From positions 104,868 to 168,867 of the forward strand of contig JAKIWE010000006.1 in the NCBI GenBank assembly GCA_022750195.1: DNA of 64,000 nucleotides, in the 5' to 3' direction. Below the pieces are notes generated by a model. The model saw only the letters and a program-made list of their open reading frames with translations. It had not been told where the DNA came from and made no database searches. This stretch comes from Thermoplasmata archaeon (GTDB lineage: Archaea; Thermoplasmatota; Thermoplasmata; Lutacidiplasmatales; UBA184). Shown here piece by piece: positions 43,868 to 53,200 of this stretch (position 1 is its first letter; each line of letters opens with the position of its first letter). Made by a program: the position numbers and the translations under genes.

Positions 43868-45964
43868 ATGGGCCGGACCATCCACGGAGCACTCCACTTC
43901 GTGGGGGCCGTCGCGACCGGCCTCGTCGTGCTGATGCTGATCGGGTCGTTGCTCGGTTCGGTACCTCACCTAACCTCGCAAATCCGTGCGGTGCCGGCTC
44001 AGAGTCCTCACGAGAGCTTTCCCGTATTCACGCTTCCATCGGGCGAGATTAGGGCCCCAACCGCCCAGGTACACCCGTCCGCGCCCACGCTCTCCTCCGG
44101 CGGGCAATCGCCCGCTGCGATCGGTCTCAGCTGGACCGATGCCACAAGCGGGACCTTCACGAATTTCACAATCCTCGAAGCAAGCCAGGCGACCGGGTGG
44201 AACTTCGGCACGGCTTGGGTGGAGACGAACCAGGCGAATACGACGTACGTCGCTCTAGGTCTCTCGCCGGGCGTCACCTACGCTTGGCAGGTCCAGGAGA
44301 ACTACCAGACCTGCGTCATCATCTTCGGCTGCTCGGCCCAGTCTCAGACCACCAACGTTCTCAACCTGACCCAACCGCCCGTCGCCTTCCTGAACGACAC
44401 GGCGGTCAGCTCGACGAGCGCTACCCTTGAGTGGACCAACAATGCCTCCTACGGCACGATCGTCTCCTTCCTGGGCTACACCATTTGGCAGGAGATCAAC
44501 GGCGGCGCGCCGTCGCAGCTCGCGACGATCTCGACCCAGGCAACGACTTCCTACCAGGCCACCCTTCTCGCCGGGACCAGCTACTCGTTCTTCGTCAAGA
44601 CCTCCGATTGCACCTCCGGATGCGGCGGCGGGACCCCGACGACGAGCGTCACGCAGTCGAACCTCATTACGCTCGGAACGCCCCAGACGCTCTCGGTGAC
44701 CGTCTTCGCCCAGCACACGACGATCGACCTCGGCCAATCCGACTTCTTCACCTGCACCCCGAACGGCGGCAAGTCCCCGTTCGGCTACGCTTGGGACTTC
44801 GCCAACGGCACGTTCGTCGCGGGTCCCGCGAGCAAGAGCTTCACGCTCCGGACCACGGGCGCTCTGACCGTGCGCTGCCAGGTCACCGATGCCGAGCCCT
44901 CGACGAGCTCCAACAGCGCGTTCGTCCAGGTCGACCCACCGCTCGCGGTCGATGTCGCCGTGAACCGGACCGCCGCGGATGTCGGACAGGTCATCGGGTT
45001 CACCTGCACGGTCTCCAACGGAACCTCTCCCTACTCCCTTGCGTGGAGCTTTGGGGACGGGTCTTCCTCCGCCCAGAGCTCACCCTCCTACAGCTACGCG
45101 ACGCGAGGGAACTATGCACCCACCTGCCTCGTCCACGACAGCGTCGGCGCGGGCGCGGCTCCCGCGACGCCCATCGTGATCAGCCCACGGCTGAGCGTGG
45201 CGGCGTCGACCTCGTCGTCGACCGCGGCTCCCGGGACGGCGCTCACCTTCACCGCGACGGCGACCAACGGCTCGGGCACTTACAGCGGGTACAACTGGAC
45301 GTTCGGCGCGGGCGTCACCGCGACCGGCGCCCAGGTGCATCACGCCTTCCCGACGAGCCAAAGTCCGTCGGTAATGGTCCAGGTGGCTGACTCGAACGGC
45401 GCGAGGGCCTCCGGCGGTGTGAGCGTCGTCGTCTCCCCAATCGTGGTCAGCGTGACTCCCCCCTCGTCGTCGACCCGCACGGGGACGGCGCTCCCCTTCG
45501 TCGCCTCGGCCTCCGGAGGCGCGGGAGGCCCGTACAACTACTCCTGGAGCTTTGGCGATGGCAACCACGGGTACGGCGCGTCGGTCACCCACGCGTACGC
45601 GAACGCTGGGACAGAGTCGCCGAGCCTCGTCGTCACGGACCGACTCGGAGCCACGAACCATTCGGCCCTCCCGACGATCTCCGTCTCCACTCCGCCGCCA
45701 CCGTTCAATTGGTTCACGAGCTGGCTAGCCGTCCTCCTCGCCGCGGCGTTCGGGCTGCTCGTCGCCTTCATTGTCCTCGTCCGCTCTCGACGGGCCGAGT
45801 CCGCGGAGCTGGAGCGGACCGCCTCTCCCTACGTTCCGCCCACCGATCCCCGGCGGACCATCCGCGGATCGAAGACCTGCGAGTTCTGCGGTGAATCGAA
45901 TCTTCCGATCCGCACGACCTGCCGGCACTGCGGCAAGCCTCTCCCGCGCAGTCCCGGCCCCTAG
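43868..45964 (+). CDS. FN3/PKD surface protein with cytoplasmic zinc ribbon
   Basis: A 698-residue protein. An N-terminal helix (about 9-32) is followed by two fibronectin-III-like domains (IGLSWTDATSGTFTNFTI, ATLEWTNNASYG) and four PKD-type domains (YAWDFANG, LAWSFGDG, YNWTFGAG, YSWSFGDG). A transmembrane helix lies near 615-640. Beyond it, in the cytoplasm, is a double-CxxC zinc ribbon, CEFCGESN...CRHCGKPL, unusual for an archaeal surface protein. It may sense or dock a cytosolic partner. N-glycosylation sequons are frequent in the ectodomain. Confidence 0.83.
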   Translation: MGRTIHGALHFVGAVATGLVVLMLIGSLLGSVPHLTSQIRAVPAQSPHESFPVFTLPSGEIRAPTAQVHPSAPTLSSGGQSPAAIGLSWTDATSGTFTNFTILEASQATGWNFGTAWVETNQANTTYVALGLSPGVTYAWQVQENYQTCVIIFGCSAQSQTTNVLNLTQPPVAFLNDTAVSSTSATLEWTNNASYGTIVSFLGYTIWQEINGGAPSQLATISTQATTSYQATLLAGTSYSFFVKTSDCTSGCGGGTPTTSVTQSNLITLGTPQTLSVTVFAQHTTIDLGQSDFFTCTPNGGKSPFGYAWDFANGTFVAGPASKSFTLRTTGALTVRCQVTDAEPSTSSNSAFVQVDPPLAVDVAVNRTAADVGQVIGFTCTVSNGTSPYSLAWSFGDGSSSAQSSPSYSYATRGNYAPTCLVHDSVGAGAAPATPIVISPRLSVAASTSSSTAAPGTALTFTATATNGSGTYSGYNWTFGAGVTATGAQVHHAFPTSQSPSVMVQVADSNGARASGGVSVVVSPIVVSVTPPSSSTRTGTALPFVASASGGAGGPYNYSWSFGDGNHGYGASVTHAYANAGTESPSLVVTDRLGATNHSALPTISVSTPPPPFNWFTSWLAVLLAAAFGLLVAFIVLVRSRRAESAELERTASPYVPPTDPRRTIRGSKTCEFCGESNLPIRTTCRHCGKPLPRSPGP

Positions 45965-46031
45965 GACCCGACCGCGGACCGCCCTACCGGGCGACTGACC
46001 GAAGCGACGGCCGCCGGTTCCCGTACCCGCG

Positions 46032-47342
46032 TTACGAATAGGGGGGACAGTGGTCGAACCCGATGGGAGCGCAGAACGGGTCCGTCAGTAATTCCCAGTT
46101 CAGAATTCCGTTCTGCAGCACCAGGTTCCCGTGCGCGTCGATCGTCAACGTCTGCTCCGTGCTCGAAACACCCAGCCAGTCAGATCCCGCCAAGCTCGCG
46201 TTCCCCACGAGACTGGGAGAGATCGAGACGGAGACCTCATCGCCCACGATCTTGAACGGGATCTGGGTCACGATGGGGCTGCCTCCCCAGGTAGTGGGCG
46301 TGCTGTTCACGACCGCGGCCCCGAACTTCGAACCGTCCCACCCGACGACGATCCCGTAGGTGTAGTTCCAGAACGCGAAGCCCGTCGGGAACGGCCAACC
46401 GGTGACGTTGGCCGACGCGTTGGAACCGTACAACCACTCGGTCCAAAGGATCGACTTCGCACCCACGATCGAAGGGTGAGCCGGAACGGCATGGGCCTGG
46501 GTCCACTCGACGTTGAGCTTCGTGGATTCCGAGACGGAGCTGTGCGTGGTGGTGGCCCAGGCGGGAGCCCCCGGGGCCACGACCAGCCGGTGCCCGTCGA
46601 CGGACTGTGACCAGCGTGCCCAGCAGTTGCCGCCGTGGGTGTTCTGGCTGGGAAGGACGAGCGTATCGTTGTAGGCGCAGGCCGGGGGGTCGAACGGGGC
46701 GTTCAGGACCCCCACGAACACTCGATCGCTTCCTGGTCCGGGGGCGACCTTGTTGGGAGGGGAGAGGGAGACGACCGGATCGTGCTCAACCGCGAAGTAG
46801 GCGAGGAACCCGAAATGGGTGGGATTGCCGAGGGCGGACGGAGGTACGGTGTAGGTGATCGTCCGGTCGGCCCGTTGGACGGCGATGGGGGTGAGAACCT
46901 CCGTGCTGTGGACGAGCAGCGGGGTGCGATTGGCCACATCGGAGCCGAACTGCGTCCCGTCCCACCAGAGTTCGATCAGGTACTCGGAAGGGTTTGGGCC
47001 GCCCGCAGAGTGGTTCGCCGTAGGCCAACCGGTGGCGGCAGTGTTCCGGTTCGTGTCGACGGCGATCGTCCACTCGATCAACGCATTGCCAAACCGATTT
47101 GGCCGGTTGGGCAGGTCACCGGCGAGGTGCAGTACGAAATGGAACTGCGTCTGCTTCTGAACCGAGAGGCTCGTATACGCCGTCCATGGCGGAGCACCGA
47201 CGATGCGGTCGTACTGGGCGGCCAAATTTGCGCCCGACAACGCCCGAGCGTGAACGGAGGAACCCAGTGCCCCGTTCGCCACCAAAGCGACCACGAGCAT
47301 GGCCACGAGCGGAGCTACAGGTCGAAACGGACGGACGGTCAA
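46032..47342 (-). CDS. Secreted protein with two homologous domains, function unknown
   Basis: A 436-residue protein with a signal peptide (RPFRPVAPLVAMLVVALVANGALG) and no C-terminal anchor, so it is probably released or held by other proteins. Two halves show an internal duplication: IEWTIAVDTNRNTAATGWP...IELWWDGTQFGSDVANRTP and ILWTEWLYGSNASANVTGWP...IVVGWDGSKFGAAVVNSTP, both rich in aromatic residues. Four cysteines (two in the central PACAYND/GGNCWARW region and two near the C-terminus) may form disulfides. No catalytic motif recognised. It probably starts at TTG 47342, downstream of a CTATATC block at about 47376-47383; ATG 47300 is an alternative. Confidence 0.72.
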   Translation of the reverse strand: MTVRPFRPVAPLVAMLVVALVANGALGSSVHARALSGANLAAQYDRIVGAPPWTAYTSLSVQKQTQFHFVLHLAGDLPNRPNRFGNALIEWTIAVDTNRNTAATGWPTANHSAGGPNPSEYLIELWWDGTQFGSDVANRTPLLVHSTEVLTPIAVQRADRTITYTVPPSALGNPTHFGFLAYFAVEHDPVVSLSPPNKVAPGPGSDRVFVGVLNAPFDPPACAYNDTLVLPSQNTHGGNCWARWSQSVDGHRLVVAPGAPAWATTTHSSVSESTKLNVEWTQAHAVPAHPSIVGAKSILWTEWLYGSNASANVTGWPFPTGFAFWNYTYGIVVGWDGSKFGAAVVNSTPTTWGGSPIVTQIPFKIVGDEVSVSISPSLVGNASLAGSDWLGVSSTEQTLTIDAHGNLVLQNGILNWELLTDPFCAPIGFDHCPPYS

Positions 47343-47497
47343 AAATGCCTTGATCGCGGGAGCCGAATCCGTAAGATATAGCTGCCGAACGCCGACGGAC
47401 GATCCCCGGGTCGGTGCGATCCTCGGGGACCACGTCCTACCTTTGGCCTAGGGCGGCGACCCTCGAACCGGAAGATCTGGAGGGAACCGCTCCACCT

Positions 47498-48064
47498 TCA
47501 GACCGAGCCGGTCGGTTCGCCGTTTTCGCCGGGGCCGAAGAGCTCGGCGATCGAAGGTGAACTCGGACGCCGGACGAGGAGCTCCACAGCATCCCCCGGG
47601 CCGATCTCCCCCTCCTCGACCGGGCCCAAGTAGAATCCCGATCTCCCGGCGTGCTGGAACCTCTCGATCATGTCCGGTCGGCCGAACGCCGCATTCATTT
47701 TGTAGCACGGGCTGCGCGGCTGCGTCACTTCGAGCTTCGCCGAGCCGATGCGAACCACGTCCCCGAGCCGGGCCTCCGACTCGAGCCATCCCGCCGTGGT
47801 CAGGTTCTCGCCGAACGCGCCGAAGTCCAGCGATGGGTCGCCGAGCTCCTTTCGCCAGAACGCATAGTGCTCGGACGGATAGACGTAGACGGCCTTGCGG
47901 ACTCCGCCGTGGACCCGACGGTCTGCTTGGTCGTCTCCCGCCAGATTGACCCCTTCCAGTCTCACCCGGCCTCGAACGGAGCGCTTCCGGAACCCCGTCC
48001 GAACTTCTCGGCCTTCCCACCAGAGCACGCCGACGCTGCCGACGTTGACCGACACTATCCGCAA
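47498..48064 (-). CDS. MOSC-domain protein (YiiM-like)
   Basis: A 188-residue MOSC domain protein: MRIVSVNVGSVGVLWWEGREV, RRVHGGVRKAVYVYPSEHYAFWR, the FGENLTTAGW loop, and the conserved Cys120 in TQPRSPCYKM. Family members handle molybdenum-cofactor sulfur or reduce N-hydroxylated bases (YiiM). The start TTG 48064 gives the standard N-terminus, with a GGGAG site 6-7 nt upstream; GTG 48055 is an alternative. It follows the cupin gene on the same strand with about 50 bp between them. Confidence 0.83.
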   Translation of the reverse strand: MRIVSVNVGSVGVLWWEGREVRTGFRKRSVRGRVRLEGVNLAGDDQADRRVHGGVRKAVYVYPSEHYAFWRKELGDPSLDFGAFGENLTTAGWLESEARLGDVVRIGSAKLEVTQPRSPCYKMNAAFGRPDMIERFQHAGRSGFYLGPVEEGEIGPGDAVELLVRRPSSPSIAELFGPGENGEPTGSV

Positions 48065-48117
48065 GGAACGCTCCCGTCGTGCTCCGAACGGTCGCCTTCG
48101 ATCCGGGTCAGGCGAAC

Positions 48118-48576
48118 CTAGCCGAGGATCTCCGAGTCGTACTTCGCAAACAGCCGACGGAGCGCGGCGTAGTTGGGGGGCCCGGTCAACGGGACGACCT
48201 TCCCAAGCTCTTCGACGAGGCCGACGTACTTTCCCGGTGAGAAGATCCCGATCCATCGGGCCGGACGTTTTCCGGTGACCCGAAAGGTGTGCGGGACACC
48301 CCGTGGGACCCGCACGTAGCTACCGGGACCGACCTCGAGCTGCTTCGACTCCGTGACGAACGTCACTTCTCCCTCGAGAACGTACCACACCTCGTCGAAA
48401 GAGCGGTGGACATGCGGCGGCGGGCCGGGTACCCCCGGCGCCCCCTCGTACTCGATCACCGAGAACTCGGTGGAACGTTGCGATGGGTCGCCTTTGGTCC
48501 TGAATCGATCCGGGCCGATGCGGAACTCCGTCCCCTGGCCGGGTCCAAGAACGAGGACCTTCCCGGCTGCGGTCAT
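48118..48576 (-). CDS. Cupin-domain protein
   Basis: A 152-residue single-domain cupin. Motif 1 is PPPHVHRSFDEVWYVLEGE with candidate metal ligands His55, His57 and Glu62, and motif 2 is PRGVPHTF with His96. The remaining C-terminal 45 residues are helical. Cupins of this kind are often metal-dependent oxygenases, isomerases or small-molecule-binding proteins; the substrate is unknown. It is the middle gene of an MFS-cupin-MOSC run on the minus strand. Confidence 0.84.
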   Translation of the reverse strand: MTAAGKVLVLGPGQGTEFRIGPDRFRTKGDPSQRSTEFSVIEYEGAPGVPGPPPHVHRSFDEVWYVLEGEVTFVTESKQLEVGPGSYVRVPRGVPHTFRVTGKRPARWIGIFSPGKYVGLVEELGKVVPLTGPPNYAALRRLFAKYDSEILG

Positions 48577-48654
48577 CGGAACTCCCTGGCCGAGAGCATT
48601 CCGGTCCAGGAGGTAAGTTTGTCCGGCTGCGGCGACCGTGGGGCGCCTTCCGCG

Positions 48655-50139
48655 TCAGCGCGCCGGTGCAGTTCGGGAGGCCGAGCCGACCGCCGCTCCC
48701 AGACCTGGAGCGGGACCCCGAAGGGCCGACGATAGCGCGGCAACGAGCAGCAGGGCCGCCGAGAGGAGGAAGACGAGATGGACCGCTAGGAGGAAGGGGC
48801 CGGCCGGGACCGACCCGCCCGGATCTGAGGAGCCGAGGAGGAGGCCCTCGAAGTTAGGGAGCGGGGTCGCAATCCGCATCACCAAGACCGCGAGCCCTAC
48901 ACTTGTCGTCGTACCGACGTAGGCGAGCGTCATGCCCGTCCCAGCGGCGAACCCTCGGCGATCGGCAGGCACGGCGCTCATCATCGCGCTACGATTGGGG
49001 GATTCGAACGTCCCCATTCCGGCCCCGACCAGAAGAAGCCCGGGGAGCAGGGTAACGAACGACACGTTGGCCCCGACGTGGCTCAAGGTAAGGAATCCGA
49101 ACGCCGAGATCACTAGTCCGGCGGTCGCTAAGCCTCGAGGTCCCCAACGGTCGGATAGGATTCCGCTCAACGGGCCGAAAACGGCGAGAGTTCCGGCGAG
49201 GGGGACGAGGAAGAGGCCCGCGGTCAGCGCACTCAGCCGAAGAGCGGGGCCTTGGAGGTAGAACACCAGGACGAACGCGAGGGCCCCACGCGCCGATGCG
49301 CTCAAGAACATCGCAATCGAGGAGCAAGTGAACGCGCGGATTCGAAAGAGGGACAGGTCGACCATCGGATGGGGGACGATCCTCTCGATCGCGATGAACA
49401 GGGCGAGGAGCCCAAGCCCCATCGTCAGGATACCCCAGAACTCGGTGGCTCCTATCGAGCCGAGCGCCCCGAACGTGACGGCGATCACGACCGCGGCCAT
49501 TCCGGCACCGAAGGTGAGGTTCCCTCCCCAGTCGATCCCTCCGGCGGTGTCCCGAGTGGCGCTCTCCCGTAACCAAAGCATCGACCAAACGACCCCGACG
49601 ACGCCGATCGGGAGGTTGAGCCAGAAGATCCATCGCCATCCCCACAGGGTTGTGACGATCCCTCCGACCACGAGTCCGGCGACCAACCCCACCACCACCG
49701 AGACCTGGTTGATCCCGAGCGCGCGTCCTCGTTCGTCCGCGGGAAAGGCGTCCGTCAGGATCGCGGCACTATTGCTGAAGATCAGACCGGCGCCCACGGC
49801 CTGCACCATCCGGAGGACGACCAGTTCGGCCCCTGTCTGGGAAAGACCGCAGAGCAGCGATCCGAAGGTAAAGACCACGAAGCCGAGCGTGTACAGACGC
49901 TTGCGCCCGAACTGGTCGGAAAGGCGGCCGAAGCTGATCAGGACCACCGCCGTAACGAGGGAGTACCCGAGGAGGATCCAGAGGAGGGTCAGCGCCGACA
50001 TCCCCGGGAGGTCCCTGCCGATCGAGGGAAGAGCAATGACGACGATGTTCGCGTCGAGCGAGGCCATGAGCGCCCCGATCGTAGTATTGCCGAGAGCCAC
50101 CCACTTGTAAGCAGGGCGGAACGGTAGGGTCAACGTCAC
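48655..50139 (-). CDS. MFS transporter, DHA2-type efflux pump
   Basis: A 494-residue transporter with 14 hydrophobic helices; SLDANIVVIALPSIG is the DHA2 helix-1 motif, SFGRLSDQFGRKR is motif A, and VSVVVGLVAGLVVGGIV is the glycine-rich motif C helix. It is expected to export hydrophobic compounds by proton antiport. It is upstream of the cupin and MOSC genes (gap about 78 bp), so the three may be one transcript. The C-terminal tail is Ala/Gly/Pro-rich. Confidence 0.87.
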   Translation of the reverse strand: MTLTLPFRPAYKWVALGNTTIGALMASLDANIVVIALPSIGRDLPGMSALTLLWILLGYSLVTAVVLISFGRLSDQFGRKRLYTLGFVVFTFGSLLCGLSQTGAELVVLRMVQAVGAGLIFSNSAAILTDAFPADERGRALGINQVSVVVGLVAGLVVGGIVTTLWGWRWIFWLNLPIGVVGVVWSMLWLRESATRDTAGGIDWGGNLTFGAGMAAVVIAVTFGALGSIGATEFWGILTMGLGLLALFIAIERIVPHPMVDLSLFRIRAFTCSSIAMFLSASARGALAFVLVFYLQGPALRLSALTAGLFLVPLAGTLAVFGPLSGILSDRWGPRGLATAGLVISAFGFLTLSHVGANVSFVTLLPGLLLVGAGMGTFESPNRSAMMSAVPADRRGFAAGTGMTLAYVGTTTSVGLAVLVMRIATPLPNFEGLLLGSSDPGGSVPAGPFLLAVHLVFLLSAALLLVAALSSALRGPAPGLGAAVGSASRTAPAR

Positions 50140-50215
50140 CCCCGAATCCGGTGGGTGCGGTGGCGCTCCGACGAGCGTTCGCCCACGGACCCGTGGGGAG
50201 GGCGCACGGGGCTCC

Positions 50216-53200
50216 CTACCGTCGGCCCGGTCCGCGTCCCGTCGCAGGGCTACCGGTCGGCCCGGATTCGTCCCCGGATTCCCATGCGTCGGGCGTAGGG
50301 GGACCCGCGGGACCGGAGTTCGGCCGGCGACGAACGAGGAGGCCTGCGATTGCCCCGACGATCAGGAGAACGCTCAGGACTAGCCAGGGCAGGAATCCGG
50401 GAAGACCCGAGCCTGCGGTTGGGGCAGCGGCGAGTCCGGGGTTCTCGGCGAACTCCGCTGTCTCGTTGATCGGTCCGGCTAGGCTCACATTCCACGACGC
50501 AGCCGCCCCGGAATAGTCGCCGGGGGCCCCGCTCCCGGTCCAGCCTACGAATTGATACCCCGGCGCCGGCGTCGCGAGGATCATGACGAGCGCGTGTGCC
50601 GTGTACCAGTTCGTCTTCGGGGCCGCGGTCCCCCCAGGTCCCGCGACCACGGTCAGCAGGTACTGCAGGGAGAAGGAGACTCCCAAGGTAGTGTTCGTCC
50701 GCACCGAGATGGCGCTCCCGCTCACGTTCGACACATACCGGTCCCCCGTGTCGATGCGGACCGTGGGCACCGTCACCCAGTACGACCCGTTGAGCCCAGT
50801 CACGGTAGCGCTGGTCCCCGTCGTCCCGGCCCCACCACTCCCCGCGGCGAACGCCCACGCCGTGCCCGCGGGCAGCCCAGATTCAATGACCGTGAGGCCG
50901 AACGAGCTCGGAGCCCTCGCCGGAGAGGGCAGGAAGAGGGCCGCCTCGACGATCGGGGCCCGCGCGGTCACGTTGAGCGTCGAGGCCGTGCTATTGACCG
51001 AGCCGTCACCTGTACCGCTCCACCCTGCAAAGGAGTACCCCGGGGCCGGGGTCGCCCGGAGCGCCGTTTGGTTACCGGCCGATTCCCAGTATGACCCGGC
51101 GGCTGGGGTCACCGTCCCCCGTCCAGAGGAGGCGACCCCGAGGGCGAACTGGGTGGCGAAGTCGATGGAGATGACCCCTCCGCTAGCGCCGAGGTCGTAG
51201 GCCCCTCCCGGGGTCTGGGGCAGATTGGTCGTGAACGAGAGCGGAAGGAAGCGGATCTGGGAGCTCACGTTGTCCAACGCAAACGGGATCGAGATCGGGT
51301 AGTCCCCACCGGCATACGGTGGGAGCGCGAAGGTCCCACTCCCCGAGTACGTGGTACCATTGAATTGCACGGCGAAGGTCCCCCCCGGCAGGAGGCCCAT
51401 CGCCGTGACCGTCACGACGAACTCGCTCGTGGCGTTCGGGGCGAAGGTCGCGAACTCGGTGACCGGCGTCGCCGTGGCCGACCACGAGACGTTGATCTCT
51501 GGGGTCGAGCGAGTGACGCCCGCGTACCCAGTGCCCGTCCAGCTGACGAAGTGGAAGCCGGCGTTGGCCGCCGCCGTCAGCGAGGCCGTTGAGCCGGCCG
51601 CCCACCAGCTGGTGCCGGCGTGGGTGATCGTACCTCCCACGGACGCTTGAGCCGTCAGTTCGTCCACGGGCGTGTAGTTGACGAAGATGGCGGAGGAGCC
51701 GTTGAACGCGTAGGCGATCGATCCGCCCGTGACGTTCGTCCACGTCTCATTGATCACGAGAGGGTCGATCTCGATCGACGACGGGACGTAGCCGGTACCG
51801 TTCGTGAAGTACACGGGCTCGGGAGTGAGGTTGTGGAGTCCCCCGGCGATGGTCAGGTTGTTGACGGTCCCGCCCCACCCGAAGCCGATGCCGTCGACGG
51901 CGACTGACCAGGAGGTACCGTTGGGCAGCCCCACCTCCTGGACGGTCGACGGGAGCTCGAGCGACGTGGTGGCCACGAGCGCGTAACGGAGGATCGACGA
52001 ACTCTCCGCCGGCCCCGCTAACGGTGAGGGGGGGGTGGGGGTGGCCGCCCAGACCATCCCGGGGGTGTTCGACGGAACCGTAAAGGGCTCGAAGTAGACC
52101 AACGCGGTGAGCGCCGTATCGTTGACCGCCAAGGCGCGCTGGGTCGAGAGGACGTTCAGGGGGGCGGTCTGGTTCGGACCGGTCCCGTAGACCGATACTC
52201 CCCACGGGTTACCGGTGGGCAGCCCGGACTCGAAGAAGCCGACGGTGAAACCGCCGGAGAGACAGGTCGACGCCCACTTGCCACCGAACGTATAGTAGCC
52301 GTTGCCCCACGCGCAGTAGCCGTTGAGCCCGAAGCTAGCGGTCTCGTTCAAGGGACCGTTCACCGTCACCGTGCTGGCGTTCACGGTGCCGTTGTACGAC
52401 CCGGACCCATTGCCGGTCCAGGCTTCGAACGAAAGGTTCGCGTAGTTGTCGAGGCAACCGTACGGTGAGCCACATCCGTACTGCGAACCGTTGAGGGGGA
52501 CGGCTTGGATCCGCAAGGGGGCGCCCGCATCGACCCAGGTGACCCCGGGCGCCGGGGTCAGATTGTAGTTGATCGAGGTCCACCCGTAGTCGCAGATCCC
52601 GTTCGGGTCGAAGCCGTACGACGAGCCCCAGGAGTTGAGCGACGTGTCGTTCGTGCAGCCGATGTCGTTGCGGAAAAACGTTTTCGTCCCGACCCCGGCC
52701 GGATAGTTCGGCACGGTCGAGACCCGGACGGTGAACTGGAGCGTGTACGTCCAGGTGATCACGGTGCTGGTCGTAAAGTTCCCGGGCGACGCGACGCTCG
52801 CCGTCGGTTCGTACCGCGCGTCGGGTCCGTCGGGGATGACCCCTGCCGACCACGACTGGTTCGTTCCGCCGGGCACACCGCCGACGGAGAGGTTGCCTGG
52901 GGCGAAAGCGGAGCGGAGCTCGCCGGAGAAGTCGACCGTCCAGGACGTGCCAGTGGGTAGGCCGGTCTCTTGGAAGGTGACCGTGAGCCCGGACCCGGTC
53001 GCGAGCCGCGAGACGATGACGGAAGTGGTGGACGTGAACCCCGCCACGGGCGTAAGCGACGTGCAGCAGACGAGTCGGTCCTGCCCCATGTTGCAGGCTG
53101 TCGCATTCGGACCTCCCCAGCCAGGACAACTCGTGTGGGTCCATGCGACCCACACCTCGCTCCCGGCGGCGACCATCGACGCCTGGAGGCCCGGGGAGAT

